This document shows positions 26,984-34,006 of a stretch of 64,000 nt of DNA, piece after piece. The DNA is from Alphaproteobacteria bacterium. GTDB taxonomy: Bacteria; Pseudomonadota; Alphaproteobacteria; CAAGCB01; CAG-977. Position numbers and translations under genes: made by a program. Position 1 is the stretch's first letter. Every line of letters starts with the position of its first letter. The notes below the pieces were generated by a model. That model had not been told where the DNA came from. It saw nothing but the letters and a program-made list of their open reading frames with translations, and did not search any database. The stretch is taken from assembly GCA_900768465.1 (NCBI GenBank), contig CAAGCY010000006.1:211451-275450 (forward strand), written 5' to 3'.

Positions 26984-27693
26984 CGTCTTAAATCCGTAAT
27001 GACTCCGTGCAGAGTCCTGACATCCTGCGACGTCAAATTCGCCCGTAAAAAGATACTGCGCAAATTCCGCATCATGCGCGGCTTTTTTTCGGGCGAACGG
27101 AAATACCCGACCTGTTCCAATTCATCCTCCAAATGGGAAAACAGATGCTCCAGCTCCGTTTTGTCGGCAAGAATCGTGTTCGGCGTCGCCAAGTATTCTT
27201 CCGCCGTCGAATCGGTCAAACGGAAAATTTCGTATCCCGTCAGCAAAACGGCTTGCGCCAGATTCAGCGAACAATGCTTCGGATTCAGCGGAATGTTCAC
27301 TATCGCGTCGGCATACGCCACGTCTTCGTTTTCCAGTCCCGTGCGTTCGGGACCGAACATCACGCCGCACTTGATTCCCTGCGATTGTTGCGTTCGAATG
27401 TCTTTTGCCATGCCTTGCCCCGTAAAAACGGGCTTTATCATATCGCGCGGGCGTCCCGTCGTGGCGTACACTTTTTGCAAATCGGCTACGGCTTCCTCCA
27501 CCGTTTTAAAGACTTTAGCGTTGCGTAAAATCTCATCGGCGCCGGAAGACGCCGCAATCGCGCGGGAACAAAGCGGATCTTCGTCGGGATCGACCAAACG
27601 CATTTCGGATATGGCGCAATTCATCATGGCGCGCGCCGCCGTGCCGACATTTTCCGCCAGTTGAGGACGGACCAGAATAAATACGGGATTCAT
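26980..27693 (-). CDS. trmJ: tRNA (cytidine/uridine-2'-O-)-methyltransferase TrmJ
   Basis: TrmJ methylates the ribose of position 32 in tRNA. The 237-residue product shows the SPOUT/TrmH order: NPVFILVRPQLAENVGTAARAM at the start, GVMFGPERTGLENED near residue 113 and IPLNPKHCSLNLAQAVLL near 137, which form the knotted SAM site. The C-terminal extension carries helices typical of TrmJ rather than TrmL. Stop overlaps the convergent Cys-rich gene by 4 bp. It is second in an operon behind the gene ending at 27707. Confidence 0.9.
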   Translation of the reverse strand: MNPVFILVRPQLAENVGTAARAMMNCAISEMRLVDPDEDPLCSRAIAASSGADEILRNAKVFKTVEEAVADLQKVYATTGRPRDMIKPVFTGQGMAKDIRTQQSQGIKCGVMFGPERTGLENEDVAYADAIVNIPLNPKHCSLNLAQAVLLTGYEIFRLTDSTAEEYLATPNTILADKTELEHLFSHLEDELEQVGYFRSPEKKPRMMRNLRSIFLRANLTSQDVRTLHGVITDLRR

Positions 27694-27706
27694 TTTCAGC
27701 TGCTTT

Positions 27707-28261
27707 TTATTGTTTCAAAACCGTCATGTCTTTTCTTTGTCTTTCCAACAAAGATTTGAACGATATGCCCAAAGTGTTTTCGATTTGACGCATCATTTTG
27801 CGACGCAAAGCTTTGGCGTCCTCCGGTGTTACGATATCGGACGGCGCGATTTCGGAAAATGCCGCCATCATCTGCTTGGAAGCGTCATCGGGCTTGGATT
27901 GGATTTTTTCCTCCAACCCTTCGGGCAAATCAATGCCGTTTTTGCGCATGGCTTTGACCGCTTCGACAGATTGCTTTGCCGTCAGGTCGGAAAAGCTTTC
28001 GTCCGCCTGATACAACGCGTTTGCCGAAACAACATCCATTCCGTCGGGAACGGCTTTCAATTCCAGAAAATCATCTATCGACAAATTGCCTATATCGGCG
28101 ACCGACTGACCGGTTTGAACGTCGTTTTTGCTCAGCCTTTGCATTTCCGCCTTGTTCGCCGCGATTTTACGGGCGGCGGCAGAGATGTCTTCGTCCGCAA
28201 AAGACGGCGAAGCAAAGCCTCCCATTCCCAAAGCCATCAAAAAAACTGTCAAAAAACGCAT
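27707..28261 (-). CDS. Exported protein of unknown function
   Basis: 184 residues. Signal peptide MRFLTVFLMALGMGGFASPSFA, then a charged, helical mature part without Cys or recognisable motifs. The ATG at 28261 has AAAGGA 7 bases upstream and is preferred to a TTG one codon earlier. It ends 13 bases before trmJ, so the two are likely co-transcribed, though a functional link is not obvious. Confidence 0.7.
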   Translation of the reverse strand: MRFLTVFLMALGMGGFASPSFADEDISAAARKIAANKAEMQRLSKNDVQTGQSVADIGNLSIDDFLELKAVPDGMDVVSANALYQADESFSDLTAKQSVEAVKAMRKNGIDLPEGLEEKIQSKPDDASKQMMAAFSEIAPSDIVTPEDAKALRRKMMRQIENTLGISFKSLLERQRKDMTVLKQ

Positions 28262-28388
28262 CAAGCAATCCTTTTCATAAACGACACCTGCAGATTATAG
28301 CGCAAACAATCGGGATTGTATACACCGAAGGATCGTCTTTTTATTTTTTCCCGCAAAGCGTATCGTTGAAAAATAAGGAGTACGCGCC

Positions 28389-28868
28389 ATGAGCAAAATT
28401 TTGTCATTGAAATACCACTTGCTGTTGTTTTGGCTGATAAGCCTGTTTACGGGATTTTTGTTCGCCGTCGTCATCGATTCCAACGCCGGCGAAGTCATGG
28501 GCGGGACGAACGGACAGTTCATCATGCCGACGTCCAAAACAGTCTGGCTGATTTACTGCTGCGCCGCCTATTTGTTCCAAGCCGCCGCTTACGGCATCAT
28601 CGCGGAAATCGCCCGCGAAGAAGACGACGAAATCCCGATTTTGCTGTTTTGGAGTCAATTCTTTTTGGTGATTGTCTGGCTGGGATTGTATTTCGGACTG
28701 CATCTGGCGGGCGCGGCGCTGATAACGCTGTTTGTCGCCGTTTTCGCGCTGATTTTCGCCCTGTCGGAATTCCGCGCAATATCCTTGGGCGCTTTGCTGA
28801 TGATGATTCCGTATTGCGGTCTGATTTGTTTCCTGTTGTTTATGAACATTTACACATTTTTTGTTTAG
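28389..28868 (+). CDS. Five-TM membrane protein, possibly TspO/MBR family
   Basis: 159 residues, almost entirely membrane: segments near residues 8-28, 49-72, 82-103, 105-125 and 133-157. The spacing, the 'YCCAAYLFQAAAYGI' helix, 'QFFLVIVWLGLYFGLHLAGAA' and the final 'LGALLMMIPYCGLICFLLFMN' recall the TspO/MBR tryptophan-rich sensory protein fold, which binds porphyrins or sterols. Several usual Trp residues are missing, so this is tentative; a generic small membrane protein is the alternative. AAGGAG precedes the ATG. Confidence 0.6.
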   Translation: MSKILSLKYHLLLFWLISLFTGFLFAVVIDSNAGEVMGGTNGQFIMPTSKTVWLIYCCAAYLFQAAAYGIIAEIAREEDDEIPILLFWSQFFLVIVWLGLYFGLHLAGAALITLFVAVFALIFALSEFRAISLGALLMMIPYCGLICFLLFMNIYTFFV

Positions 28869-28873
28869 CACCT

Positions 28874-28920
28874 GAAAAAAGGGGCGGAAACGAACTGTAC
28901 CCCGCCCCTTAAAATCTTTT
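28874..28920. terminator. Bidirectional terminator
   Basis: AAGGGGCGG and CCGCCCCTT flank a 14-base loop, with A- and T-rich edges; it lies between convergent genes. Confidence 0.8.
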
Positions 28921-28941
28921 AATGCCCGTCAAAAGCGTTTT

Positions 28942-29493
28942 TCAGTTTGTCAGCCGATTCAGCCAATCGTCCAGACCGTCCGTCTCTTTGCCGTATCCGT
29001 ACCAGCCGTCTTGAACAACCGTGCATCCTTTGCATTGGTTGGTCATGTCGGCGATTGTGCGCTGTTGTCCGCCGCCGCCGTGCGTGATAAAGGGAACGAC
29101 CGTTTTCCCCGCAAAATCATAGCTTTCCAGAAAACTGCCAACCTGCGGCGTAATCGTTCCCCACCAGTTGGGCGATCCGATAAAAACAACGTCGTACTGT
29201 TCCATATCGGGAACGCTTGTCGTCAGTTTGGGGCGAAAGCCGCTCAAAATCTCCCGCTTTGCCTGTTCCGTCATCGTACGGTACTCGGCGGGATACGTTC
29301 CCTCCGCTTTGATTTCGAACAAATCGCCGCCGATTTTGGCGTGAATGGCCTCCGCCACCGTTTTCGTATTGCCGCTGTAAGAATAAAAAGCGATTAAAAC
29401 TTTTCTGTCCATCAAATCAACCTCCCTTGCCTGCGCCGTTCCAAATCCCAAAGCCGCCAACAAAGCCGCCCCGAATATCATGCTTTTTTTCAT
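28942..29493 (-). CDS. Exported flavodoxin-like protein
   Basis: 183 residues. The flavodoxin core has the FMN phosphate loop YSYSGNTKTVAEAI, then FIGSPNWWGTITPQVGSFL and a THGGGGQQRT segment. It starts with a hydrophobic stretch and AQA (MKKSMIFGAALLAALGFGTAQA), so it appears to be exported to the periplasm, unusual for a flavodoxin. A Met at residue 28 (MDRKVLIAFYS) could give a cytoplasmic form. Two Cys (QCKGC) lie near the C-terminus. Its promoter overlaps a MerR-type operator at 29550-29580. A redox role is inferred. Confidence 0.8.
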   Translation of the reverse strand: MKKSMIFGAALLAALGFGTAQAREVDLMDRKVLIAFYSYSGNTKTVAEAIHAKIGGDLFEIKAEGTYPAEYRTMTEQAKREILSGFRPKLTTSVPDMEQYDVVFIGSPNWWGTITPQVGSFLESYDFAGKTVVPFITHGGGGQQRTIADMTNQCKGCTVVQDGWYGYGKETDGLDDWLNRLTN

Positions 29494-29549
29494 TTTTCGC
29501 CCCCCGTAAAATCACGTCTGTTCATTCGATTCGCTCCTTGAATGAAAAA

Positions 29550-29580
29550 ATGATAACCGTTAGAGTTCACTCTAAGTCAA
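29550..29580 (-). promoter_or_regulatory. MerR-type promoter/operator of the flavodoxin gene
   Basis: Minus-strand TTGACT, 19-bp spacer, TATCAT. The spacer contains the perfect dyad TTAGAGT-TC-ACTCTAA (29560-29575). An over-long 19-bp spacer with a centred dyad is the hallmark of MerR-activated promoters. The same dyad stands at 32579-32594 beside a merR gene. Confidence 0.85.
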
Positions 29581-29599
29581 TATGTTTTTTTGCTTTGGT

Positions 29600-29628
29600 T
29601 TGACAAACACCCGTCCGTGCATTATGCT
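29600..29628 (+). promoter_or_regulatory. Promoter of the ankyrin-like gene
   Basis: Consensus TTGACA, 17-bp spacer, TATGCT; the start site would be near 29635, about 24 bases before the ATG. Confidence 0.65.
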
Positions 29629-29658
29629 TCGCGCGTTTGAACGAAAGCGGAGAATACG

Positions 29659-30060
29659 ATGTCCCTCTATGAAACGGTATTGAAGAACAAAGACGCTTCG
29701 GCGCAGGAATTGGCGCAAGCCGTCGCATTGATGATTGAATCGGGCGCTGACGCCGCCGTTTTGCTGTTTATGGCGGTTGAAGCCGACAACCTGCCCGCCG
29801 TCAAGCTGTTGATGGAATCGGGCGCAAATCCGACTTTAGTTGTCGCAAACGAACAAAACGCCGTGTCTTTGGCGATTAACGAAGAAAAGTGGGAAATTCT
29901 GGATTATCTGATGACCCGCGATTTCAACCGCACCATGCTGTTTGAAGGCATTGCCGAACTCAGCCCGTCCATGATTGATTATCTGGAAGGCAAGTATATC
30001 AAAGTCCCGCACGAATTGAAAAACGGCGAAGATTTGGACTGGATTAACCAGATCAACTGA
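29659..30060 (+). CDS. Ankyrin-repeat-like protein
   Basis: 133 residues without signal peptide. 'LLFMAVEADNLPAVKLLMESGANPTLV' and 'NAVSLAINEEKWEILDYLM' are ankyrin repeats by pattern, and the N-terminal 'ALMIESGADAAV' may be a degenerate one. Such short ankyrin proteins mediate protein contacts; no partner is evident. GGAG precedes the ATG. Confidence 0.75.
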   Translation: MSLYETVLKNKDASAQELAQAVALMIESGADAAVLLFMAVEADNLPAVKLLMESGANPTLVVANEQNAVSLAINEEKWEILDYLMTRDFNRTMLFEGIAELSPSMIDYLEGKYIKVPHELKNGEDLDWINQIN

Positions 30061-30127
30061 CATCGCCGAATTGCCGTCTTACCCTGTTGTTTTTCATCCT
30101 GTAGACTGAAAATAAAAAGGAGTCTGG

Positions 30128-31414
30128 ATGAAACGCGATACTTTTTTGGGACATCCCAAAGGGCTGTTTTTGCTGTTCGCCTCTGAATTATGGGAACGGT
30201 TTTCGTTCTATGCCTTGCGCGCCGTGCTGGTGCTGTATTTGACGGCTTTGACGATTGACGGCGGACTGGGATGGAGCAAAGCCGACGCTTTGCGGCTGTA
30301 CGGAATTTACACGGGATTGATTTACATTACGCCTTTAATCGGCGGAGCTTTGGCGGACAACACGCTGGGACAGCGCAAAGCCGTCCTGTTCGGCGCGGTT
30401 TTAATGGCGGCGGGACAGTTTGTCCTGTCGGCTTTTCCGTCGGGATTGTATGCGGGACTGCTGTTGCTGATTTGCGGGAACGGATTGTTCAAACCGAATA
30501 TTTCGACCATGGTCGGCGATTTGTACGATAAAAACGACACGCGCAGGGACAGCGCTTTTACGATTTTCTATATGGGCATCAACATCGGGTCTTTTTTCGC
30601 GGGAATTGCCGCGGGATTCATCTTGATGCAATGGTCGTTCCAAACGGCTTTTTTCGTCGCGGGACTGGGGATGTTGATTGCGCTGGGCTTGCAGCTCTGC
30701 CTTGCCAAGCGTTATTTGGGAAACATCGGAACGCTTCCCGCCGCCCGAAAAGTCAGAAACGAGTCCAAAGCTCCTTTGTCCCGAACGGAAATCGCACACT
30801 TGAAAACCCTGATGACTCTGGGCGTGTTCTCGGTTGTTTTCTGGGCGGGATTTGAACAAGCCGGCGGACTGTTGACTCTGTTCGCGGAAGAACAAACCAA
30901 TCGCACGATTGCCGGACTTACCGTTCCGACCGCGTTCTTTCAATCGCTGAATCCGCTGTTTATCATTCTCCTTGCCCCCGTATTCGCGTGGATTTGGGCA
31001 AAAGCGGGCGACAAAGCTCCGTCCTTTGCCGTAAAATTTGTTTGGGCTTTGGCGTTTTCGGCGCTGGGATTTTTGTTTATGATAGGCGCGGCATGGGAAA
31101 ACCGCGGCGGAGCGCAAGCGTCGATGCTGTGGCTGGTTGCCACATACTTTTTCCACACGGTCGGCGAGCTGTGCCTGTCGCCGACGGGGCTGTCCATGGT
31201 TGCAAAGCTTGCCCCCGCGCGATATTTGTCGCTGATGATGGGGGTGTGGTTTTGTTTCGCGGCGGCGGCGAACTTTACAGCAGGCTTTGTCGGGGCGTTT
31301 TTGGACGATTGGGGAGCCTTGCCGATTTTTGCCGCTCTGTTCGGCATCAGCCTGATTGCCGCTTTTGTTCTGCGGCTGATGTCGAACCGATTGGAACGTC
31401 TGGCGGCAAAGTGA
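30128..31414 (+). CDS. POT family proton-dependent oligopeptide transporter
   Basis: 428-residue inner-membrane carrier of the POT/PTR2 branch of the MFS. Family motifs: 'FLGHPKGLFLLFASELWERFSFYALRAVLVLYL' with the ExxERF-type proton-coupling motif in helix 1, 'GGALADNTLGQRKAVLFGAV', and 'NGLFKPNISTMVGDLY'. It imports di- and tripeptides with protons. AAGGAG precedes the ATG. The length is slightly short of the usual 450-500, with fewer residues in the central loop. It is a single gene with a terminator after it. Confidence 0.92.
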   Translation: MKRDTFLGHPKGLFLLFASELWERFSFYALRAVLVLYLTALTIDGGLGWSKADALRLYGIYTGLIYITPLIGGALADNTLGQRKAVLFGAVLMAAGQFVLSAFPSGLYAGLLLLICGNGLFKPNISTMVGDLYDKNDTRRDSAFTIFYMGINIGSFFAGIAAGFILMQWSFQTAFFVAGLGMLIALGLQLCLAKRYLGNIGTLPAARKVRNESKAPLSRTEIAHLKTLMTLGVFSVVFWAGFEQAGGLLTLFAEEQTNRTIAGLTVPTAFFQSLNPLFIILLAPVFAWIWAKAGDKAPSFAVKFVWALAFSALGFLFMIGAAWENRGGAQASMLWLVATYFFHTVGELCLSPTGLSMVAKLAPARYLSLMMGVWFCFAAAANFTAGFVGAFLDDWGALPIFAALFGISLIAAFVLRLMSNRLERLAAK

Positions 31415-31415
31415 A

Positions 31416-31443
31416 AAGCGGAGGATTTCTCCTCCGCCTTGAT
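31416..31443. terminator. Bidirectional terminator
   Basis: GCGGAGGA-TT-TCTCCTCCGC with flanking A- and T-rich ends, between convergent genes. The first half matches the terminator at 6303-6333. Confidence 0.8.
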
Positions 31444-31444
31444 T

Positions 31445-32536
31445 TTATTTATTGGGTGAAAGTTTGATGAAAGTGATTTCCGACGGGGCAAGGAAACGCA
31501 TCTGCGGTCCCCATTGTCCCGCGCCGCGTGTAACGTAAACGCCGTCGTAGCCGCCCGCCAAGTATTTGTTGGCAAGCTTGACAAAGACATGGAACGGGAA
31601 AATCTGCCCGCCGTGAGTATGCCCCGAAACGGTCAAGTCGACGGCTTTAAAGTCAGCGGGCGTATGCGACATCAACAGTTTGAAATCGGAATCGGACGCT
31701 TTTTCAAATGCTTTTTCCGCGTTGAGGTCCAGCCCGTAACGTTTGCCCGATACGTCGGGAACACCTGCGACATACAGCCCGCCGCCGACGGATTCGCCGC
31801 TGTTTTCAAGGAACGTAAATCCCGCCGCTTTCAACGCGGCAACGGTTTCTTTGTATCCGACGTAAAATTCGTGATTTCCCGTAACGAAAAAGATTCCTTT
31901 TTTGGCTTTCAGCCCTTTGAGCAATTCCGTTATCGGTTTTATTTTTTCGACATCGTCGTCCAAAATATCCCCGTCCAGCAAAATCACATCGGGATTCAAA
32001 GCGTTCGCGCGTTCCACAATGCCTTTGATTTTCGCGGGCGATATCGTTCTGTGAATATGCAAATCGCTGAGCAGCACAACGTCTTGCGGCTCTCGGATTT
32101 TATCCGAAGCAATCGAAACGGTTTTGACTTCGGGAATTTTCAATCCGCTGTGCATTGCTGAAAACGACGCAGCCAGCGCCAAAACGGCGGTAACGGCGTT
32201 CAAACGGATTACCCACTGCTTTTCAAACAAAGAAACGGCAACACCCGCTTTGTACAGCACCGCCCACACAACGTCGCGCAAAACCGTGAACGTCAACAAA
32301 ATGATGCAGAACACATAAAGAAACCAAACCGTCGCGCGCCAAGCGGGATACGCCCTGCCAAAAACGGGTTCAAGCGAAAAATCCGACAACAGCGGCAAAC
32401 AGCCCAAAAGCAAAGCGACGAAAAACAATCCGATTCGCTTTGCCGCCGTCAAATCCAAAAAGCACGCGTATCGAAAAAACAGCGGCACCGTTACCAGACA
32501 GCCCAGAAACGAAGTGACAACCACACAAGCAATCAT
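31445..32536 (-). CDS. Membrane-anchored metallophosphoesterase (YaeI-like)
   Basis: 363 residues. Four membrane helices fill the first 130 residues. The calcineurin-like phosphoesterase domain follows with all metal motifs: LLSDLHIH, LLDGDILDD, TGNHEFY, SHTP and SGHTHGGQIFP. Relatives act on phospholipids or cell-wall intermediates; the substrate here is unknown. Its promoter carries the same MerR operator as the flavodoxin gene, and the merR gene is divergent from it, so it is probably induced by that regulator. Confidence 0.88.
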   Translation of the reverse strand: MIACVVVTSFLGCLVTVPLFFRYACFLDLTAAKRIGLFFVALLLGCLPLLSDFSLEPVFGRAYPAWRATVWFLYVFCIILLTFTVLRDVVWAVLYKAGVAVSLFEKQWVIRLNAVTAVLALAASFSAMHSGLKIPEVKTVSIASDKIREPQDVVLLSDLHIHRTISPAKIKGIVERANALNPDVILLDGDILDDDVEKIKPITELLKGLKAKKGIFFVTGNHEFYVGYKETVAALKAAGFTFLENSGESVGGGLYVAGVPDVSGKRYGLDLNAEKAFEKASDSDFKLLMSHTPADFKAVDLTVSGHTHGGQIFPFHVFVKLANKYLAGGYDGVYVTRGAGQWGPQMRFLAPSEITFIKLSPNK

Positions 32537-32568
32537 AGAAATCTCCCGTTTAAAATAGTTCTTGATTC

Positions 32569-32599
32569 TTTATAAAATTTAGAGTTCACTCTAAGTCAA
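32569..32599 (-). promoter_or_regulatory. MerR-type promoter/operator of the phosphoesterase gene
   Basis: Minus-strand TTGACT, 19-bp spacer, TATAAA; the spacer holds TTAGAGT-TC-ACTCTAA at 32579-32594, identical to 29560-29575. On the plus strand it lies 29 bp before the merR ATG, so the regulator may also control itself. Confidence 0.85.
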
Positions 32600-32622
32600 G
32601 AACTTTTTTCAAGGAGGATTTT

Positions 32623-33054
32623 ATGGGGTACTCTATCGGTCAAGTGGCTGAAAAATGCGGCATTTCGGCATACACTCTGCGCTATTACGACAAAGAGGGT
32701 TTGTTGCCGTTCGTCAAAAAAACACCGTCGGGACTGCGGAATTTTTCGGATCAAGATATCGAACTGCTCCGCATTATCGAATGTTTGAAAGGCACGGGCA
32801 TGCAAATCAAAGACATCCGTCAGTATATCGTCTGGATGATGCAGGGCAATTCGACTTTGCGGGAACGGCTGGATATGTTTGAACGCCAAAAGGAACGGCT
32901 GGAACTGCAAATGCGCCAACTGACTGATTTTATGGATAAAATCAACTTTAAAATCGACTTTTACAAAGACGCCGTCGCCCACGGCGACATCAACGTTTTC
33001 GACCGCAATCCCGAACTGGCCGAACGCAGGAAAAAACTGTTCAACTGCGGCTGA
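32623..33054 (+). CDS. MerR family transcriptional regulator (AdhR-like)
   Basis: 143 residues. The N-terminal winged helix (MGYSIGQVAEKCGISAYTLRYYDKEGLLPF) is classic MerR, followed by a long dimerisation helix around residues 80-115. Only one Cys lies in the C-terminal half, at the very end, so it is not a metal sensor with the usual Cys ligands; it resembles AdhR-type regulators that sense reactive aldehydes or similar stress. AGGAGG precedes the ATG. Its likely targets are the divergent phosphoesterase gene and the flavodoxin gene 3 kb away, judged by identical operators. Confidence 0.9.
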   Translation: MGYSIGQVAEKCGISAYTLRYYDKEGLLPFVKKTPSGLRNFSDQDIELLRIIECLKGTGMQIKDIRQYIVWMMQGNSTLRERLDMFERQKERLELQMRQLTDFMDKINFKIDFYKDAVAHGDINVFDRNPELAERRKKLFNCG

Positions 33055-33057
33055 ACG

Positions 33058-33990
33058 TCATTCGAAAAAGCGGTAAAGGATATTTTCCTTTTCTTCTTCA
33101 CATTCGGCGGCGTCGTCCGCTTCTTTGACGGCGGGGGCAGTCCCCAGCGCGTACACAACCGCCCCCAGCCGTTCGCCGTCCAATCCTTTTAATTCCAGCG
33201 AACCGCCCGTCAGGTTCAATTCGGGCAAAGCGAACGTTTCATTGCCGTCGGACATTTTCAAAAGCTTGCGCTGTTGTTTTTTCGCCAACACTCCGCCCGA
33301 TCCGATTGAAGTCAAAAAAGCCAGATTTTGCGCCGTACACCAGCCCGAAAATTTAGCTTTGTCGGGTTCGGCGCGGCGCATTTTGAACCACGTCCGTTTT
33401 TTCAGCCCCGTCTTGTCCAAAGCGGTATAGACGCGGACTTTTCCGAACTGCGCCAAAGCGTCGGGAATGTTTTTAACCATACGGGGCAGTTTTTTGGACA
33501 TTTTCAAATAGCCCGTCTTGTCACCGTCCAGCTTCAACAAAACACTGTAAACGACATCCTGAGACGGCAAACGTTCCCAATAACAAATCGACGACGATTC
33601 CGCCGCTTCGGACGACAAACGCATGCGCCCGCGGTAAGCTTTGTCGTTCACGCGCACGAAAAACCGCGTATTCGGGTGGTAAAACACAAAATCCGTGTCC
33701 AGCGTGTTCGCCAGTATCGACGCGAACTTTGACGCCGCCGCCGCCACGGCGCGAGTATTGCGGCTGTTTGCCGCCCGCACGAAAGCGTCGTCCCGCAAAA
33801 TCGTGTCGCGGGCAAAGCTTTTCAATTCGGCGCACGTCCGCGCTTCCTCGGCACGCATAAAATCGCGCAGAGTCTCCGCGGGCGTTGCGGCAGAGGGAAC
33901 AGATTGCGGAGGCATCGCCTCGCTTCGCTGCTGCGCCTGCGCGTTGACAGCCAGCAAGCACAAACCGATAACCGCAAAAAACCGCTTCAT
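33058..33990 (-). CDS. Exported protein of unknown function
   Basis: 310 residues with signal peptide MKRFFAVIGLCLLAVNAQA. The region 'FVRAANSRNTRAVAAAASKFASILANTLDTDFVFYHPNTRFFVRVND' vaguely resembles periplasmic Cache-type sensor domains, but the protein lacks membrane and signalling parts, so I leave it unassigned. Cys residues lie at about 57, 140 and 222. The C-terminus is acidic. GGGAGG precedes the ATG. It converges with merR, with 3 bases between stops. Confidence 0.7.
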   Translation of the reverse strand: MKRFFAVIGLCLLAVNAQAQQRSEAMPPQSVPSAATPAETLRDFMRAEEARTCAELKSFARDTILRDDAFVRAANSRNTRAVAAAASKFASILANTLDTDFVFYHPNTRFFVRVNDKAYRGRMRLSSEAAESSSICYWERLPSQDVVYSVLLKLDGDKTGYLKMSKKLPRMVKNIPDALAQFGKVRVYTALDKTGLKKRTWFKMRRAEPDKAKFSGWCTAQNLAFLTSIGSGGVLAKKQQRKLLKMSDGNETFALPELNLTGGSLELKGLDGERLGAVVYALGTAPAVKEADDAAECEEEKENILYRFFE

Positions 33991-34006
33991 CGTTCCCTCC
34001 CGTTTT

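Noticed and set aside
6303..31443. Similar terminators at 6303 and 31416 as a mobile repeat
   Set aside because: Only about 15 bases of one arm match; this is too short to claim a dispersed element.
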